A stretch of DNA of 16,243 bases from Chloroflexota bacterium (GTDB lineage: Bacteria; Chloroflexota; Anaerolineae; Anaerolineales; Villigracilaceae), in assembly GCA_021796315.1 (NCBI GenBank), contig JAJYOH010000071.1:1-16243 (forward strand), given 5' to 3'. Made by a program: the position numbers and the translations under genes. Under the pieces are notes generated by a model. The model was not told the DNA's origin. It saw only the letters and a program-made list of their open reading frames with translations, and did not search any database. Below, one piece after another: positions 1 to 8,950 of this stretch (its first letter is position 1; every line of letters begins with the position of its first letter).

Positions 1-118
1 TCAGATCGGATTGTTCGGGTAATCTTGGTGCTGGGCTTGGACATGGTTCTTGGCCTCCGTGGTAGGAACCAAGTTAACCATGTTCAAGCCCTTTCGTGAA
101 GTACTGATAATGAAAATC

Positions 119-1504
119 ATGACTGACGACTTGCAAGCCCTCTCCCCTCTCGACGGACGCTACGCAGGCGAAACCAAATCGCTTCGCAGTCACTTTTCAG
201 AGTTCGCCTACATCCGCGAGCGCGTGCGTGTGGAGATCGCTTACCTGCTTTCTCTTTCACGCGATGCAAATCTAGTTCGGCCCTTTACCTCCGCCGAACT
301 GGGCCTGCTCGAGGCGCTCTCCACAGATTTCTCGGTGGGTGATGCGCGCCAGATCAAAGACATCGAGCGAACCACACGCCATGATGTCAAAGCCATCGAG
401 AACTTTTTGTCCGCCCGCCTCGCCTCGACCTCTCTGGCGGACACCGTTTCATGGCTTCATTTTGCGCTGACGTCGGAGGATGCCAACCAGATCGCTCAAG
501 CCATTGCCTTGAAAACCGCGCGTGACGAAATCATCCTGCCCGCTCTGACGACGATCGTGGAGCAACTTGCCACGCTTGGCCGTGAACACAAATCCACGCC
601 CATGTTGGCGCGCACTCACGGACAGCCTGCCGTCCCAACTACGTTTGGCAAAGAGATGGCTGTTTTTTGTTCGCGCCTGAAAAAGCAAGTTGCCGCGTTG
701 AAAGCGCATGGCTTTGAAGCCAAATTGACAGGCGCAGTTGGCAACTTCAATGCTGCCCAATCTGCCGCGCCGCAAGTGGACTGGTTCGCCTTCAGCGAAA
801 AATTCGTTCGCAGTTTTGGGCTGGAGCCCAATCTCGTCACCACGCAAATTTTGCCATACGACAATTGGGTGGAATATTTCAACACACTTCATCTGATAAA
901 TTCCATCTTGCTCGATCTGGCGCAAGATATGTGGCAATACACGAGCGACGGCTATCTGAAATTGCGCGTGGTAAAAAACGAAGCCGGTTCTTCGACCATG
1001 CCGCAAAAGGTCAACCCGATTGACTTTGAAAACGCTGAAGGAAATCTCAGCATCGCCAATTCCCTGCTCGAAGAATATGCACGTAAACTGCCCGTCTCGC
1101 GGCTGCAACGCGATCTTTCCGACTCAACTGTCAGGCGCACATTCGGCACGGCGCTGGGACATTCACTGGTGGCATATGCGAGTCTGGATCGAGGCTTGGA
1201 AAGAGTCGAAGCGGATGAGTCTGCCATGAGGTCCGAGTTGGAGGCGCATTGGGAGGTTGTAGCCGAGGGCGCACAAACCATCCTGCGCGCATCCGGTGAC
1301 GCGAAAGCTTACGACCAGCTAAAATCCCTGACGCGCGGTAAAGACATCACGAAAGAATCATTCAAGCTGTGGGTTGAAAATTTACAGGTGAACGAAAACA
1401 TAAAATCAAAATTACGTGAACTCTCACCGCTGAGTTATGTTGGCCTGGCAGAAGAAATCGCTGAGCAAACGTTGGTGGAGATTGCTTCGCTCCGCTCGCA
1501 ATGA
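119..1504 (+). CDS. purB: Adenylosuccinate lyase (E. coli-type PurB)
   Basis: PurB performs two beta-eliminations in purine synthesis: SAICAR to AICAR plus fumarate, and adenylosuccinate to AMP plus fumarate. It is a cytosolic homotetramer of the fumarase/aspartase superfamily. Visible marks are the N-terminal LSPLDGRY, the conserved ERTTRHDVKA block, TSEDANQ, the ARTHGQPAVP block with the catalytic His (near nt 610-630), and the superfamily signature GSSTMPQKVNP (near nt 985-1017) whose flexible loop carries the catalytic Ser. The C-terminal half (LPVSRLQRDLSDSTVRR) matches the long E. coli-type enzyme (about 456 aa) rather than the shorter Bacillus type. The frame is open back to a TTG at 50. 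The ATG at 119 (461 aa) gives the same N-terminal length as E. coli PurB; the ATG at 110 is a near-equal alternative, and neither has a strong ribosome site. It is followed 21 bp later by purA, so co-transcription is likely. No promoter is recognisable in the 118 bp upstream. Confidence 0.96.
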   Translation: MTDDLQALSPLDGRYAGETKSLRSHFSEFAYIRERVRVEIAYLLSLSRDANLVRPFTSAELGLLEALSTDFSVGDARQIKDIERTTRHDVKAIENFLSARLASTSLADTVSWLHFALTSEDANQIAQAIALKTARDEIILPALTTIVEQLATLGREHKSTPMLARTHGQPAVPTTFGKEMAVFCSRLKKQVAALKAHGFEAKLTGAVGNFNAAQSAAPQVDWFAFSEKFVRSFGLEPNLVTTQILPYDNWVEYFNTLHLINSILLDLAQDMWQYTSDGYLKLRVVKNEAGSSTMPQKVNPIDFENAEGNLSIANSLLEEYARKLPVSRLQRDLSDSTVRRTFGTALGHSLVAYASLDRGLERVEADESAMRSELEAHWEVVAEGAQTILRASGDAKAYDQLKSLTRGKDITKESFKLWVENLQVNENIKSKLRELSPLSYVGLAEEIAEQTLVEIASLRSQ

Positions 1505-1516
1505 CAATCAACTTAA

Positions 1517-2794
<1,278 letters not shown>

Positions 2795-2867
2795 AAAATT
2801 CTACCTCTAAATTAATCCATAACCTTGGTCTGTAAAAAAGCATCCATGAATTTCACCAATCCACACG

Positions 2868-2908
2868 AAGACGCCCAGCTTTTGGACAGTTGGGCATCTT
2901 ATTTTTCC
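2868..2908 (+). terminator. Rho-independent terminator after purA
   Basis: Seen directly: AAGA-C-GCCCAGC (2868-2879) pairs with GTTGGGC-A-TCTT (2889-2900), an 11-bp stem with one C/A mismatch and one G-U pair over a 9-nt loop. It is followed by ATTTTTCC. It lies 74 bp after the purA stop and correctly placed to end the purBA transcript. Confidence 0.75.
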
Positions 2909-2919
2909 TTCGCGTTTAG

Positions 2920-2953
2920 AAATTCGTATCATTTGTGCGAATTCGTGGATAAA
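2920..2953. repeat. Solitary ACGAATT-type repeat copy
   Basis: This stretch contains TTCGTATC-ATTTGTG followed by CGAATTCGTGG. It aligns with the right-hand inverted repeat of the GxxExxY cassette (TTCGTGAC-AATTTGTG then AAATTCGTGG at 12295-12320) with a handful of mismatches and one-base gaps. It lies between the purA terminator and the convergent adaptor gene. No nuclease gene is next to it, so it looks like a single-end relic or an independent copy. Confidence 0.5.
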
Positions 2954-2969
2954 TCCTGAAAGTCAGGAT
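2953..2969 (-). terminator. Possible terminator of the exporter operon
   Basis: ATCCTGA (2953-2959) and TCAGGAT (2963-2969) form a perfect 7-bp stem with a 3-nt loop. It begins 21 bp past the adaptor stop codon on the minus strand. The following minus-strand bases are only TTTATCC, so the U-tract is weak. It is plausible as the operon end but not certain. Confidence 0.35.
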
Positions 2970-2990
2970 GGGTCATGCAAAGCAATAAAA

Positions 2991-4109
2991 TTATTGTGGT
3001 GGGAAAGTTACTTCGAGGGTCATTCCCCAGCGAATACGCGGGTCGACTTTATCAACCTTGATGCGGACGGTGTAGAGAATATCGCCGCCCTGTTTCGTGA
3101 AAGCCTGGCTGATCGACTCGACCGTGCCGTTGATGGTAACACCTGGCAATGAATCGGGAACCATCGTGACAGGCTGACCGGCGGCTATTTTCACAACTTC
3201 AAGCTCGGTCACATCGCTGGTTTCGGCGATCCATTGATTCAAATTCGCTACGCTCACGGCCGGTGTTTCGGGGCCAATCTGATCACCGACATACGCATTA
3301 AGATCCGCCACAACGCCGTCAAAGGGCGCACGCAATTCAAAGTTGGAAAGCGCGGCTTGAGCAGAGTCCAGCTGCGTCTTGGCAAGAGCCAATTGATCTG
3401 TGTTGGGGCCGCCGTCTGCGGGGAAAAGATCATACTGATGTTTGGCCTCGGCTTCTGCCGCAATCGCCGCATCCAGCGCGGCACGGACGGTATCGCGTTC
3501 ACGCGTGATTGATCCCAGTTTGCGATTGGCTTCGTCCAAGTTTTCCTGTGCGCTCACCAATTTATCCGAGGCGTTGCTTCGATCAAAATTATTCACAGGC
3601 TTGTCTTTATATTTATCAAACTCGGCCTGCGCATCTTTCAGATCTTTCTGGCGCTGATCCACCACATTTTGCTGTTCCTTCATGCGATTCTCGATATCTT
3701 TCACATCGAGGTTATTCCATTTGTTCAACGCATCGCCGCGGACTTTCTGCGCGCTCATATAAACCTGCCAGGCCTTGGCACGGTCGCCGCCTGCATTGCG
3801 GAGCAACAAGTCATAAGCCTGTTGGGCGGCGATAAGCGCAGCGCGTGCCTGACCGGCGTTTGCCAAACTTACCAGCAGATCGTTGGCTTTAACCTGATCA
3901 CCGATCTTGACATTAACTGTGTCCACCACACCGCGTGCCTGGAAGGCAAGGCTGGACGCCTGAATTGGCCTGATGTGTGCCTCCGCGACAACCGCGCCCG
4001 CAGGCAAAGCCGTTGGCTGGGCTATTGTCGCAACAGCCTGCTGTCCACAAGCCGTCAGTGCCAGGGCTGAAACCAGCAGGATAAATAAAATCGTTGTTAA
4101 CTTCTTCAT
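2991..4109 (-). CDS. HlyD/MacA-type membrane-fusion lipoprotein (exporter adaptor)
   Basis: This is the extracytoplasmic adaptor of an ABC exporter. It has 372 aa and begins with a lipoprotein signal (MKKLTTILFILLVSALALTAC, lipobox LTAC with Cys21). A first half-lipoyl segment follows at about 50-84 (GVVDTVNVKIGDQVKANDLLV). Next comes a long Ala/Lys/Glu/Gln-rich coiled-coil hairpin at about 85-250, then the returning lipoyl half (LRAPFDGVVADLNAYVGDQI, about 258-280), and a C-terminal beta-barrel region ending in WGMTLEVTFPP. The ATG is preceded by GGAAGGTG. It is the last gene of the minus-strand exporter operon, 47 bp after the permease. Lipid anchoring instead of an N-terminal membrane helix is the form typical of Gram-positive and other monoderm systems. 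Substrate unknown; families of this kind move lipids, peptides, siderophores or macrolides. Confidence 0.88.
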   Translation of the reverse strand: MKKLTTILFILLVSALALTACGQQAVATIAQPTALPAGAVVAEAHIRPIQASSLAFQARGVVDTVNVKIGDQVKANDLLVSLANAGQARAALIAAQQAYDLLLRNAGGDRAKAWQVYMSAQKVRGDALNKWNNLDVKDIENRMKEQQNVVDQRQKDLKDAQAEFDKYKDKPVNNFDRSNASDKLVSAQENLDEANRKLGSITRERDTVRAALDAAIAAEAEAKHQYDLFPADGGPNTDQLALAKTQLDSAQAALSNFELRAPFDGVVADLNAYVGDQIGPETPAVSVANLNQWIAETSDVTELEVVKIAAGQPVTMVPDSLPGVTINGTVESISQAFTKQGGDILYTVRIKVDKVDPRIRWGMTLEVTFPPQ

Positions 4110-4156
4110 TGTTCACCTTCCATTTTCATTTCATGCAAATCGTATGTGCACAAGAT

Positions 4157-6592
4157 TTATTCGTATGCCAAAACTTCGCGGATCGTCAAGCGCGCCGCGT
4201 TGCGGGCAGGCAGGATACTTGCAATTGCAGACATGGCCAAAACCAATCCGAACCAAATCAAATAACCAGAGACTGTAAAGATCGTGGCAATCGGTGTCTC
4301 GAACACAGCCAGACTCACAATATAAGAAAGCAAATACGTAAATGGCACCGACAGCAGAATCGCCAGCCCGAATGAGATCGTGCCAATCACCACGCCTTCA
4401 GCAATGACAGTCCGCATGATGATACTGTCGCTGGCGCCGATGGCGCGCATGATTCCAATTTCGCGCGTGCGCTCGAGCACATTCATACCCATCGTCCCGG
4501 CCAGCCCCATCGAGCCGACGGAAGCCGTCAGCAAAGCCATGATGAGCAGAAAAGTTACCAGCGTATCCAGACTTTGTGAAGCGGTATCCATTGAAGCCAG
4601 TCCGGATTGAGCAAGACGGACTTTGAATCCGTTAGCGCGGAAAAATTTGTCGAGTGTTTCCGCCATTTTATCCTGCGTGGCGCGATCATGTTGAGTCGTC
4701 ACAACGCGATACGATGTGGAGCTATTAGCCATATCATTGAACTGACTCACATACTCCAATGGCGCGTACGCCAGAACGCCTTCCTGTCCCACGAACTTGA
4801 AAATTCCAACCACCTGCCATTGCTCTTTCCTGCCATTTATTTTCAACGACAAAAAATCACCGGGCTTGAGATTGGGATAATATTTCAACACTGACTCACT
4901 GATGGTCATCTTGCGAACATCGTCCGGCTGAATCCAACGCCCCGCCACGACAATTGGGCTCACAAGTGTGCTCGCCGCGGGCGGCGCTAAAATATTCAAG
5001 TTGTCAGCCACGCTATCGTCAGAATAAAGCAGTTCCGCAGACAAACCCTGCCAGCCTTCCACCCGTTCGACGCCGGGCACCTGCAAAGCAAATTGCCGAA
5101 TTTCATTCAAACGATAAGGTTGATCAAAATCAACCGTTACGTCTGCCCGAAAATAATGACCGATGGCGCCGATATAATCATGCAAAGTCACGCGCACATT
5201 GAACACCGCGATAAAAATCGCGCCGCCCATTGTCAGCGTGAACAGCGTCAGCATGAGACGACTGCGGCGGCGGAATGTGTTTCGCAGTGAGATCAAAAAC
5301 GGACGCGGGATATGGATGCCGCGCTGCGATAAAGCGACGGTTGCACTCGTTTCCAATCTTTGCCAGCGCGACACACGCTTCGGACCCCTGTGAACCTGCT
5401 TGCCCTCGGCTCGAGCCAAATCTCCGCTGATGGCTCTCAGCACCGTGACCTTTGAGCCGCTGATGACCGGAATCAGCCCCGCCACGAGTGGGACTAGAAT
5501 CCCAATCGCAATCTGGATCATCAATGCCATCGGCACGATGCGATAGCCAAGCAAGTTAAAGTTTAGCTCACCCGCAATAAAAGCCGCCAGACCATAAGCG
5601 CCTTGTCCGCCCAACGGCACAGCGATCAATAATGCCAACACGCCAAATGAAACGATCATTACCAGATACATTCCCAGAATCTGACGATTGCGCCCGCCGA
5701 CCAGTTTCATCACGCCGATGTGACGCAAATGCTGGCCGATCAGTGCGCTGAGCGTATTCGCGATCAGTGACGACGACAGGAACACGATCAGGATTCCCAA
5801 TGCCATCAGGATTCCCAAAATGGCATTGACCGTTGCCGCCAGCGGATGCTCATGCGTCTTCGAGAAACGCGTCCGCAAAACCGGCGTACCGCCCTTCTCC
5901 ACCTTATCCTTTACGCTCCCGCCAACATCACGGATATAGGCGTTGTCATCCTGACCTGTCGCCGAGACTGTGGCATAAATACGATTGTAAAGCTGCGGCT
6001 GGCGAAGCATGGGCAGCGTGTCCATCGTAATATAACCAAATGGCGAGGCGAGAAAGTCGCCTGCGCCTGTGGCCGGGTCTTGCACGATGCCGGCAACGAA
6101 CAACGATTTGGTGGTGCCATCCGGCAATTCGATGACAAGCGAATCGCCAACCTTTACATCCAGATATTTGAGAACGTTCTTTTCAAGGACGATCTGCTTC
6201 TTTGGCGGCTGGTTGGTGCCCTCGATGGGGGTAAGCAGATTGATCTTGTTCTTAGCGAAATCACTGACCGCGACGATGTCAATCGTCGTCCATGTGGTGC
6301 TGTTCTCTGAACGCACACGCACATTGAATACGCGGCGGCCTTCCGCGTTTGCAATTCCGCGCGAATCACGGACGGCGGTCAGGACGGTATCGTCAAAGTC
6401 CGCCATGCGCAATTCGATATTGGCCGGATTATTGGCCGCATAGCTGGCGCTCATGTCCTGCGAAATGATGACATACGCGCCCGCAATCACACCAATAGAA
6501 AATACACCCACCGCGATGGAAAAGACCACCAGCAGTGTGCGGGCCTTATTTTCTATTAAGTCCAGAAATACTTTACGCCATCTTGGTTTCAT
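4157..6592 (-). CDS. Two-FtsX-domain ABC transporter permease (MacB/LolC-like)
   Basis: This is the membrane subunit of the exporter, 811 aa, with two copies of the unit 'helix, large outside domain, three helices'. The first membrane helix is at about 17-42, the outside domain at 45-245, and helices at about 254-282, 305-330 and 354-379. The second unit has a helix at about 446-467, an outside domain at 470-670, and helices at about 674-700, 727-757 and 776-796. FtsX-family landmarks are HIGVMKLVGG in the first unit, RTREIGIMRAIGAS in the second, and the C-terminal PARNAARLTIREVLAYE. The type VII (mechanotransmission) family is established from LolCDE and MacB. The start ATG lies 5 bp after the upstream ATPase B stop with no strong ribosome site, so translational coupling is likely. 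Unlike MacB, the ATPase is not fused but supplied by two separate genes. Confidence 0.92.
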   Translation of the reverse strand: MKPRWRKVFLDLIENKARTLLVVFSIAVGVFSIGVIAGAYVIISQDMSASYAANNPANIELRMADFDDTVLTAVRDSRGIANAEGRRVFNVRVRSENSTTWTTIDIVAVSDFAKNKINLLTPIEGTNQPPKKQIVLEKNVLKYLDVKVGDSLVIELPDGTTKSLFVAGIVQDPATGAGDFLASPFGYITMDTLPMLRQPQLYNRIYATVSATGQDDNAYIRDVGGSVKDKVEKGGTPVLRTRFSKTHEHPLAATVNAILGILMALGILIVFLSSSLIANTLSALIGQHLRHIGVMKLVGGRNRQILGMYLVMIVSFGVLALLIAVPLGGQGAYGLAAFIAGELNFNLLGYRIVPMALMIQIAIGILVPLVAGLIPVISGSKVTVLRAISGDLARAEGKQVHRGPKRVSRWQRLETSATVALSQRGIHIPRPFLISLRNTFRRRSRLMLTLFTLTMGGAIFIAVFNVRVTLHDYIGAIGHYFRADVTVDFDQPYRLNEIRQFALQVPGVERVEGWQGLSAELLYSDDSVADNLNILAPPAASTLVSPIVVAGRWIQPDDVRKMTISESVLKYYPNLKPGDFLSLKINGRKEQWQVVGIFKFVGQEGVLAYAPLEYVSQFNDMANSSTSYRVVTTQHDRATQDKMAETLDKFFRANGFKVRLAQSGLASMDTASQSLDTLVTFLLIMALLTASVGSMGLAGTMGMNVLERTREIGIMRAIGASDSIIMRTVIAEGVVIGTISFGLAILLSVPFTYLLSYIVSLAVFETPIATIFTVSGYLIWFGLVLAMSAIASILPARNAARLTIREVLAYE

Positions 6593-6597
6593 ATTGA

Positions 6598-8019
6598 TCA
6601 GGCTTTACGTTTAACCATTTTGCTTCTCGTTGTTTTCGTTTTCGTCTTGGTCTTTACACTTTTCACCTTACTCTTTACGCCTTGCGTTTTGCTCTTTCCA
6701 CTTTTCACTTTCGTCTTCGCACTTGGCGTCTTTGTTTTGGATGCCGTCTTGCCTTTTATGCTTTGTGGTTTGCTCTTTCCGCTTTCTGCTTTCTTTTTTG
6801 TGACTGGCATCTTTATCTTGGAAACAGCTTTTTTCATCACGCCTTGTTCTTTCGTTTTCCATTTTTCTTCTTTTACGCCTTTCGCTCTGGTTAATACACT
6901 ATGCTCTTTCAAACGGTCCTGGACAATCCGGCCTAACGCCTCGGCAGTGATTGGCGATTCCTGGACAATCCGTAAAAAATCCTCGCGCGGGAAAGTCAGT
7001 AGTTCCACAGGCTGATGTCCGGCACGCACACAGGCAATTGCATTGCCGCCTTTCAGCAACTCGATCTCACCAAAGAATTCTCCGACACGCAGGTGTGAGA
7101 TCACTCTTTGAGTCCCGCCAATCTTCCGCTCGATATTCACCGTGCCACTGGAAATGATGTAAAGATTTTCCACCGGCTCGCCGAGATCCAGAATGACTTC
7201 GCCGGGCTGCGCCTTCAGATGTTTCGCCTGCTGCGTCATCTCCAGCATGTGACGGTGCCGAAGCAATGGCAAGGCTTTCGCCACCGCCTCATTGATCAAT
7301 TCACCGTCAGAAATAATGATCGTACGTGAGACGCGCGCGGTCAGCGACGGATCATGCGTCACCATCACAATGGTTTTGCCGCGTCGCACCAACTCATCGA
7401 ACACATCGATAATGTGATTCGCCGTCTTTGAATCAAGGTTGCCGGTCGGCTCATCAGCCACCAGCAGGGGCGCATCAGTCGCAAGCGCGCGTGCGATGGC
7501 GGTCATTTGCTGCTGCCCCGTCGAAACTGCCAGCGGCAGTTGGTGGGCATGTTCGGCCAAACCCACCATCTTCAACAATTCCATGGCGCGCTTTGGCCGC
7601 TCTTCGAAATCGTGGTGATCAACATAATCCATCGGCAGCATCACATTTTCAAGCAACGTCAGCATGGGCAGCAACTGGAAGAATTGAAAAACAATTCCCA
7701 AATTTTTACCGCGCCACAAGGAACGCTGGCTCTCGGTCACCGAGTAAATGTCCATGCCGTTCACGATGACTTTGCCATCGGTGGGATGATCGATGCCCGT
7801 GATCATATTCAACAACGTGGATTTCCCACTGCCAGATTTACCGACAATGGCGACAAATTGGCCGCGGCGAATCGTCAGGTCAACGCCTTTCAAGACGACG
7901 AATTCGCCCGCCGCATTTTTATACGTCTTGACGATGCGGTGCATCTGGATCATATCGTCAGCGTGATGCAAAGCCGATTTGACGGTGACCGCTTTCGGCG
8001 CGGCTTGAGGCGTCGTCAT
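6598..8019 (-). CDS. ABC ATPase with degenerate signature, fused to cNMP-binding-like domain and Lys-rich repeat tail
   Basis: 473 aa. The nucleotide-binding domain (about 23-245) has Walker A GKSGSGKST (60-68), Q-loop Gln112, Walker [14 protein letters not shown] with catalytic Glu190, and H-loop His222. Its signature is VSTGQQQM (165-172), not LSGGQQQR. A cyclic-nucleotide-binding-like domain follows (about 255-380: PGEVILDLGEPVENLYIISS, then GEFFGEIELL). In its phosphate-binding cassette the position normally held by Arg is Ala327. The last 90 residues are Lys/Ser/Thr-rich and contain three exact 27-residue repeats (388-414, 415-441, 442-468). The start overlaps the stop of ATPase A by four bases (8016-8019). 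The gene is a paralogue of ATPase A and likely forms an asymmetric heterodimer with it on the FtsX permease. Role of the extra domains is unknown; ligand control of export and an electrostatic membrane or nucleic-acid contact are guesses. Confidence 0.88.
   Translation of the reverse strand: MTTPQAAPKAVTVKSALHHADDMIQMHRIVKTYKNAAGEFVVLKGVDLTIRRGQFVAIVGKSGSGKSTLLNMITGIDHPTDGKVIVNGMDIYSVTESQRSLWRGKNLGIVFQFFQLLPMLTLLENVMLPMDYVDHHDFEERPKRAMELLKMVGLAEHAHQLPLAVSTGQQQMTAIARALATDAPLLVADEPTGNLDSKTANHIIDVFDELVRRGKTIVMVTHDPSLTARVSRTIIISDGELINEAVAKALPLLRHRHMLEMTQQAKHLKAQPGEVILDLGEPVENLYIISSGTVNIERKIGGTQRVISHLRVGEFFGEIELLKGGNAIACVRAGHQPVELLTFPREDFLRIVQESPITAEALGRIVQDRLKEHSVLTRAKGVKEEKWKTKEQGVMKKAVSKIKMPVTKKKAESGKSKPQSIKGKTASKTKTPSAKTKVKSGKSKTQGVKSKVKSVKTKTKTKTTRSKMVKRKA
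6616..6858 (-). repeat. Three tandem 81-bp repeats coding a Lys-rich tail
   Basis: Equivalent points recur at 6677, 6758 and 6839 on the plus strand, exactly 81 bp apart, for example TTGCTCTTTCC in the first two units. On the minus strand each unit codes 27 residues opening with K-[ST]-K-x-Q-[GS]-[VI]; two of the three end in SG. The units have diverged by point changes but keep the length, so the array arose by in-frame duplication. Confidence 0.75.
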
Positions 8020-8756
8020 TTTGTCCGCCTCTTTCTTGGGCCTTTAGCGGCTCCCGCTATGGTTTTCATTTCTCCGTCTGTAATTATCAGGTGACGCGTG
8101 AAGCGCGGCGCAAGGCTGTTGTCGTGAGTCACCATGATGATGGTCTTGCCGCGATCCTGGACAAGATGTTCGAACACGTCGAAGATATGATCGGCTGTGA
8201 TCGAATCCAGACTGCCGGTTGGTTCATCCGCTACGAGAATGGGCGGATCGTTGGCAAGCGCGCGTGCAATCGCCACACGTTGTTGCTGCCCGCCGGAGAT
8301 CTGGCCGGGCAATTTGTGCGCCTGGTCCTCGAGTTCGACAAGTGTAAGTAATTCAAGCGCGCGTTCGCGGCTGGCGCGTGGCTGATAAAGACCGCACAAA
8401 TCCATCGGCATGACCACATTCTCGATCAGGGTCAGCATCGGCAAAAGTTGAAAGGACTGGAAAATAATGCCAAGGTTTTTTCCGCGCCAGAGAGCCAGTT
8501 CATCTTCGCCAAGCTGGTGCACAGACACATCTTCATCGGTGTGCACAATGACATCGCCGGATGTAAGGTGATCCACACCGGTGATCATATTTAGAAAGGT
8601 GGATTTTCCCGCGCCCGATTTGCCGACTACGCCCAAAAACTCGCCAGCCTTCACTTGGAGGTTTACTCCATTGAGCGCGTGAAAATCTTCCGCCTCGGTG
8701 GAGTATGTTTTTGCGACGTTAAGCATTTCAATAATTGGAGTAGAAACTTTAGACAT
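8016..8756 (-). CDS. ABC transporter ATPase (MacB/LolD-like, canonical)
   Basis: This is the energy-coupling subunit of the exporter, 246 aa from the ATG at 8756. A GTG 27 bp further upstream is also open, but it falls inside the terminator hairpin and has no better ribosome site. All motifs are intact: Walker [10 protein letters not shown] (45-53), Q-loop Gln100, signature ISGGQQQR (153-160), Walker [14 protein letters not shown] with Glu178, and H-loop His211. The block [17 protein letters not shown] and the overall length place it in the LolD/MacB-type group that partners FtsX-like permeases. The C-terminus is basic (KGPRKRRTK). It is the first gene of the operon and overlaps ATPase B by ATGA. 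Upstream lies a 198-bp shared divergent region with an intrinsic terminator 12 bp before this ATG, so expression may be controlled by transcript read-through. Confidence 0.93.
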   Translation of the reverse strand: MSKVSTPIIEMLNVAKTYSTEAEDFHALNGVNLQVKAGEFLGVVGKSGAGKSTFLNMITGVDHLTSGDVIVHTDEDVSVHQLGEDELALWRGKNLGIIFQSFQLLPMLTLIENVVMPMDLCGLYQPRASRERALELLTLVELEDQAHKLPGQISGGQQQRVAIARALANDPPILVADEPTGSLDSITADHIFDVFEHLVQDRGKTIIMVTHDNSLAPRFTRHLIITDGEMKTIAGAAKGPRKRRTK

Positions 8757-8768
8757 GCAATATCCGTG

Positions 8769-8793
8769 AAAAAAGCGGCCCACTTATGGCCGC
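8769..8793 (-). terminator. Intrinsic terminator in operon leader (candidate attenuator)
   Basis: On the minus strand GCGGCC (8793-8788), loop ATAAGTG, GGCCGC (8780-8775), then six T (8774-8769). This is a perfect 6-bp all-G/C stem and a U-tract. It ends 12 bp before the ATG at 8756 of the first exporter gene. There is no minus-strand gene upstream for it to terminate, so it is best read as a conditional stop in the operon leader. Confidence 0.65.
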
Positions 8794-8819
8794 CAAGAAA
8801 TATTCTGAGTAGCAAGCAA

Positions 8820-8848
8820 ATTGTACCGCCATTCACGATTTGTAGCAA
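8820..8848 (-). promoter_or_regulatory. Candidate promoter, exporter operon (proximal)
   Basis: Minus strand: TTGCTA (8848-8843), 17-bp spacer, TACAAT (8825-8820). Matches to the sigma-70 consensus are 4/6 and 5/6. It would start a short leader that enters the terminator hairpin within about 25 nt. Confidence 0.4.
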
Positions 8849-8894
8849 ACAAGGTGTTTTTCAAATTCATTTCAATCTTGTCCATTTGTCCTAT

Positions 8895-8922
8895 TTGCAT
8901 ATTACCAATTTACGAGTATGCT
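8895..8922 (+). promoter_or_regulatory. Candidate promoter of the zinc-ribbon/NHL gene
   Basis: TTGCAT (8895-8900), 16-bp spacer, TATGCT (8917-8922). The same TATGCTTG hexamer context appears upstream of the GH1 gene (10470-10477), giving slight support. A start near 8929 would leave a leader of about 25 nt. Confidence 0.35.
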
Positions 8923-8928
8923 TGTCAA
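8899..8928 (-). promoter_or_regulatory. Candidate promoter, exporter operon (distal)
   Basis: Minus strand: perfect TTGACA (8928-8923), 18-bp spacer, TAATAT (8904-8899, 4/6). It overlaps the plus-strand candidate at 8895-8922, so polymerases for the two directions would compete. It would give a leader of roughly 100 nt before the terminator hairpin, long enough to fold an alternative structure. Confidence 0.4.
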
Positions 8929-8944
8929 AATTCATTTATCGAAG

Positions 8945-8950
8945 TGAGGA
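8945..8950 (+). promoter_or_regulatory. Ribosome site deciding the NHL protein start
   Basis: TGAGGA (8945-8950) lies 4 bp before the ATG at 8955. It selects this start over in-frame starts up to 300 bp upstream, which would run antisense over the divergent ATPase gene. Confidence 0.7.

Noticed and set aside
1..99. Open frame from the window edge to a TGA at 97-99, possibly the end of an upstream gene
   Set aside because: Only 32 codons with no recognisable motif; the coding nature cannot be judged without the upstream sequence.
50..118. TTG start at 50 or ATG at 80 for purB
   Set aside because: They add 13-23 residues before the conserved N-terminus that homologues do not have, and the TTG has no ribosome site.
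449..1108. 219-codon open frame antisense to purB
   Set aside because: A shadow of the purB codon pattern; no family motifs and no ribosome site, while purB is certain on the other strand.
7507..8094. 195-codon plus-strand frame across the two ATPase genes
   Set aside because: It lies opposite well-supported Walker and signature motifs of both ATPases; composition is a reverse-complement shadow.
8757..8783. GTG start of ATPase A at 8783
   Set aside because: The GTG lies within the terminator hairpin, and the nine added residues are not part of the ATPase fold.
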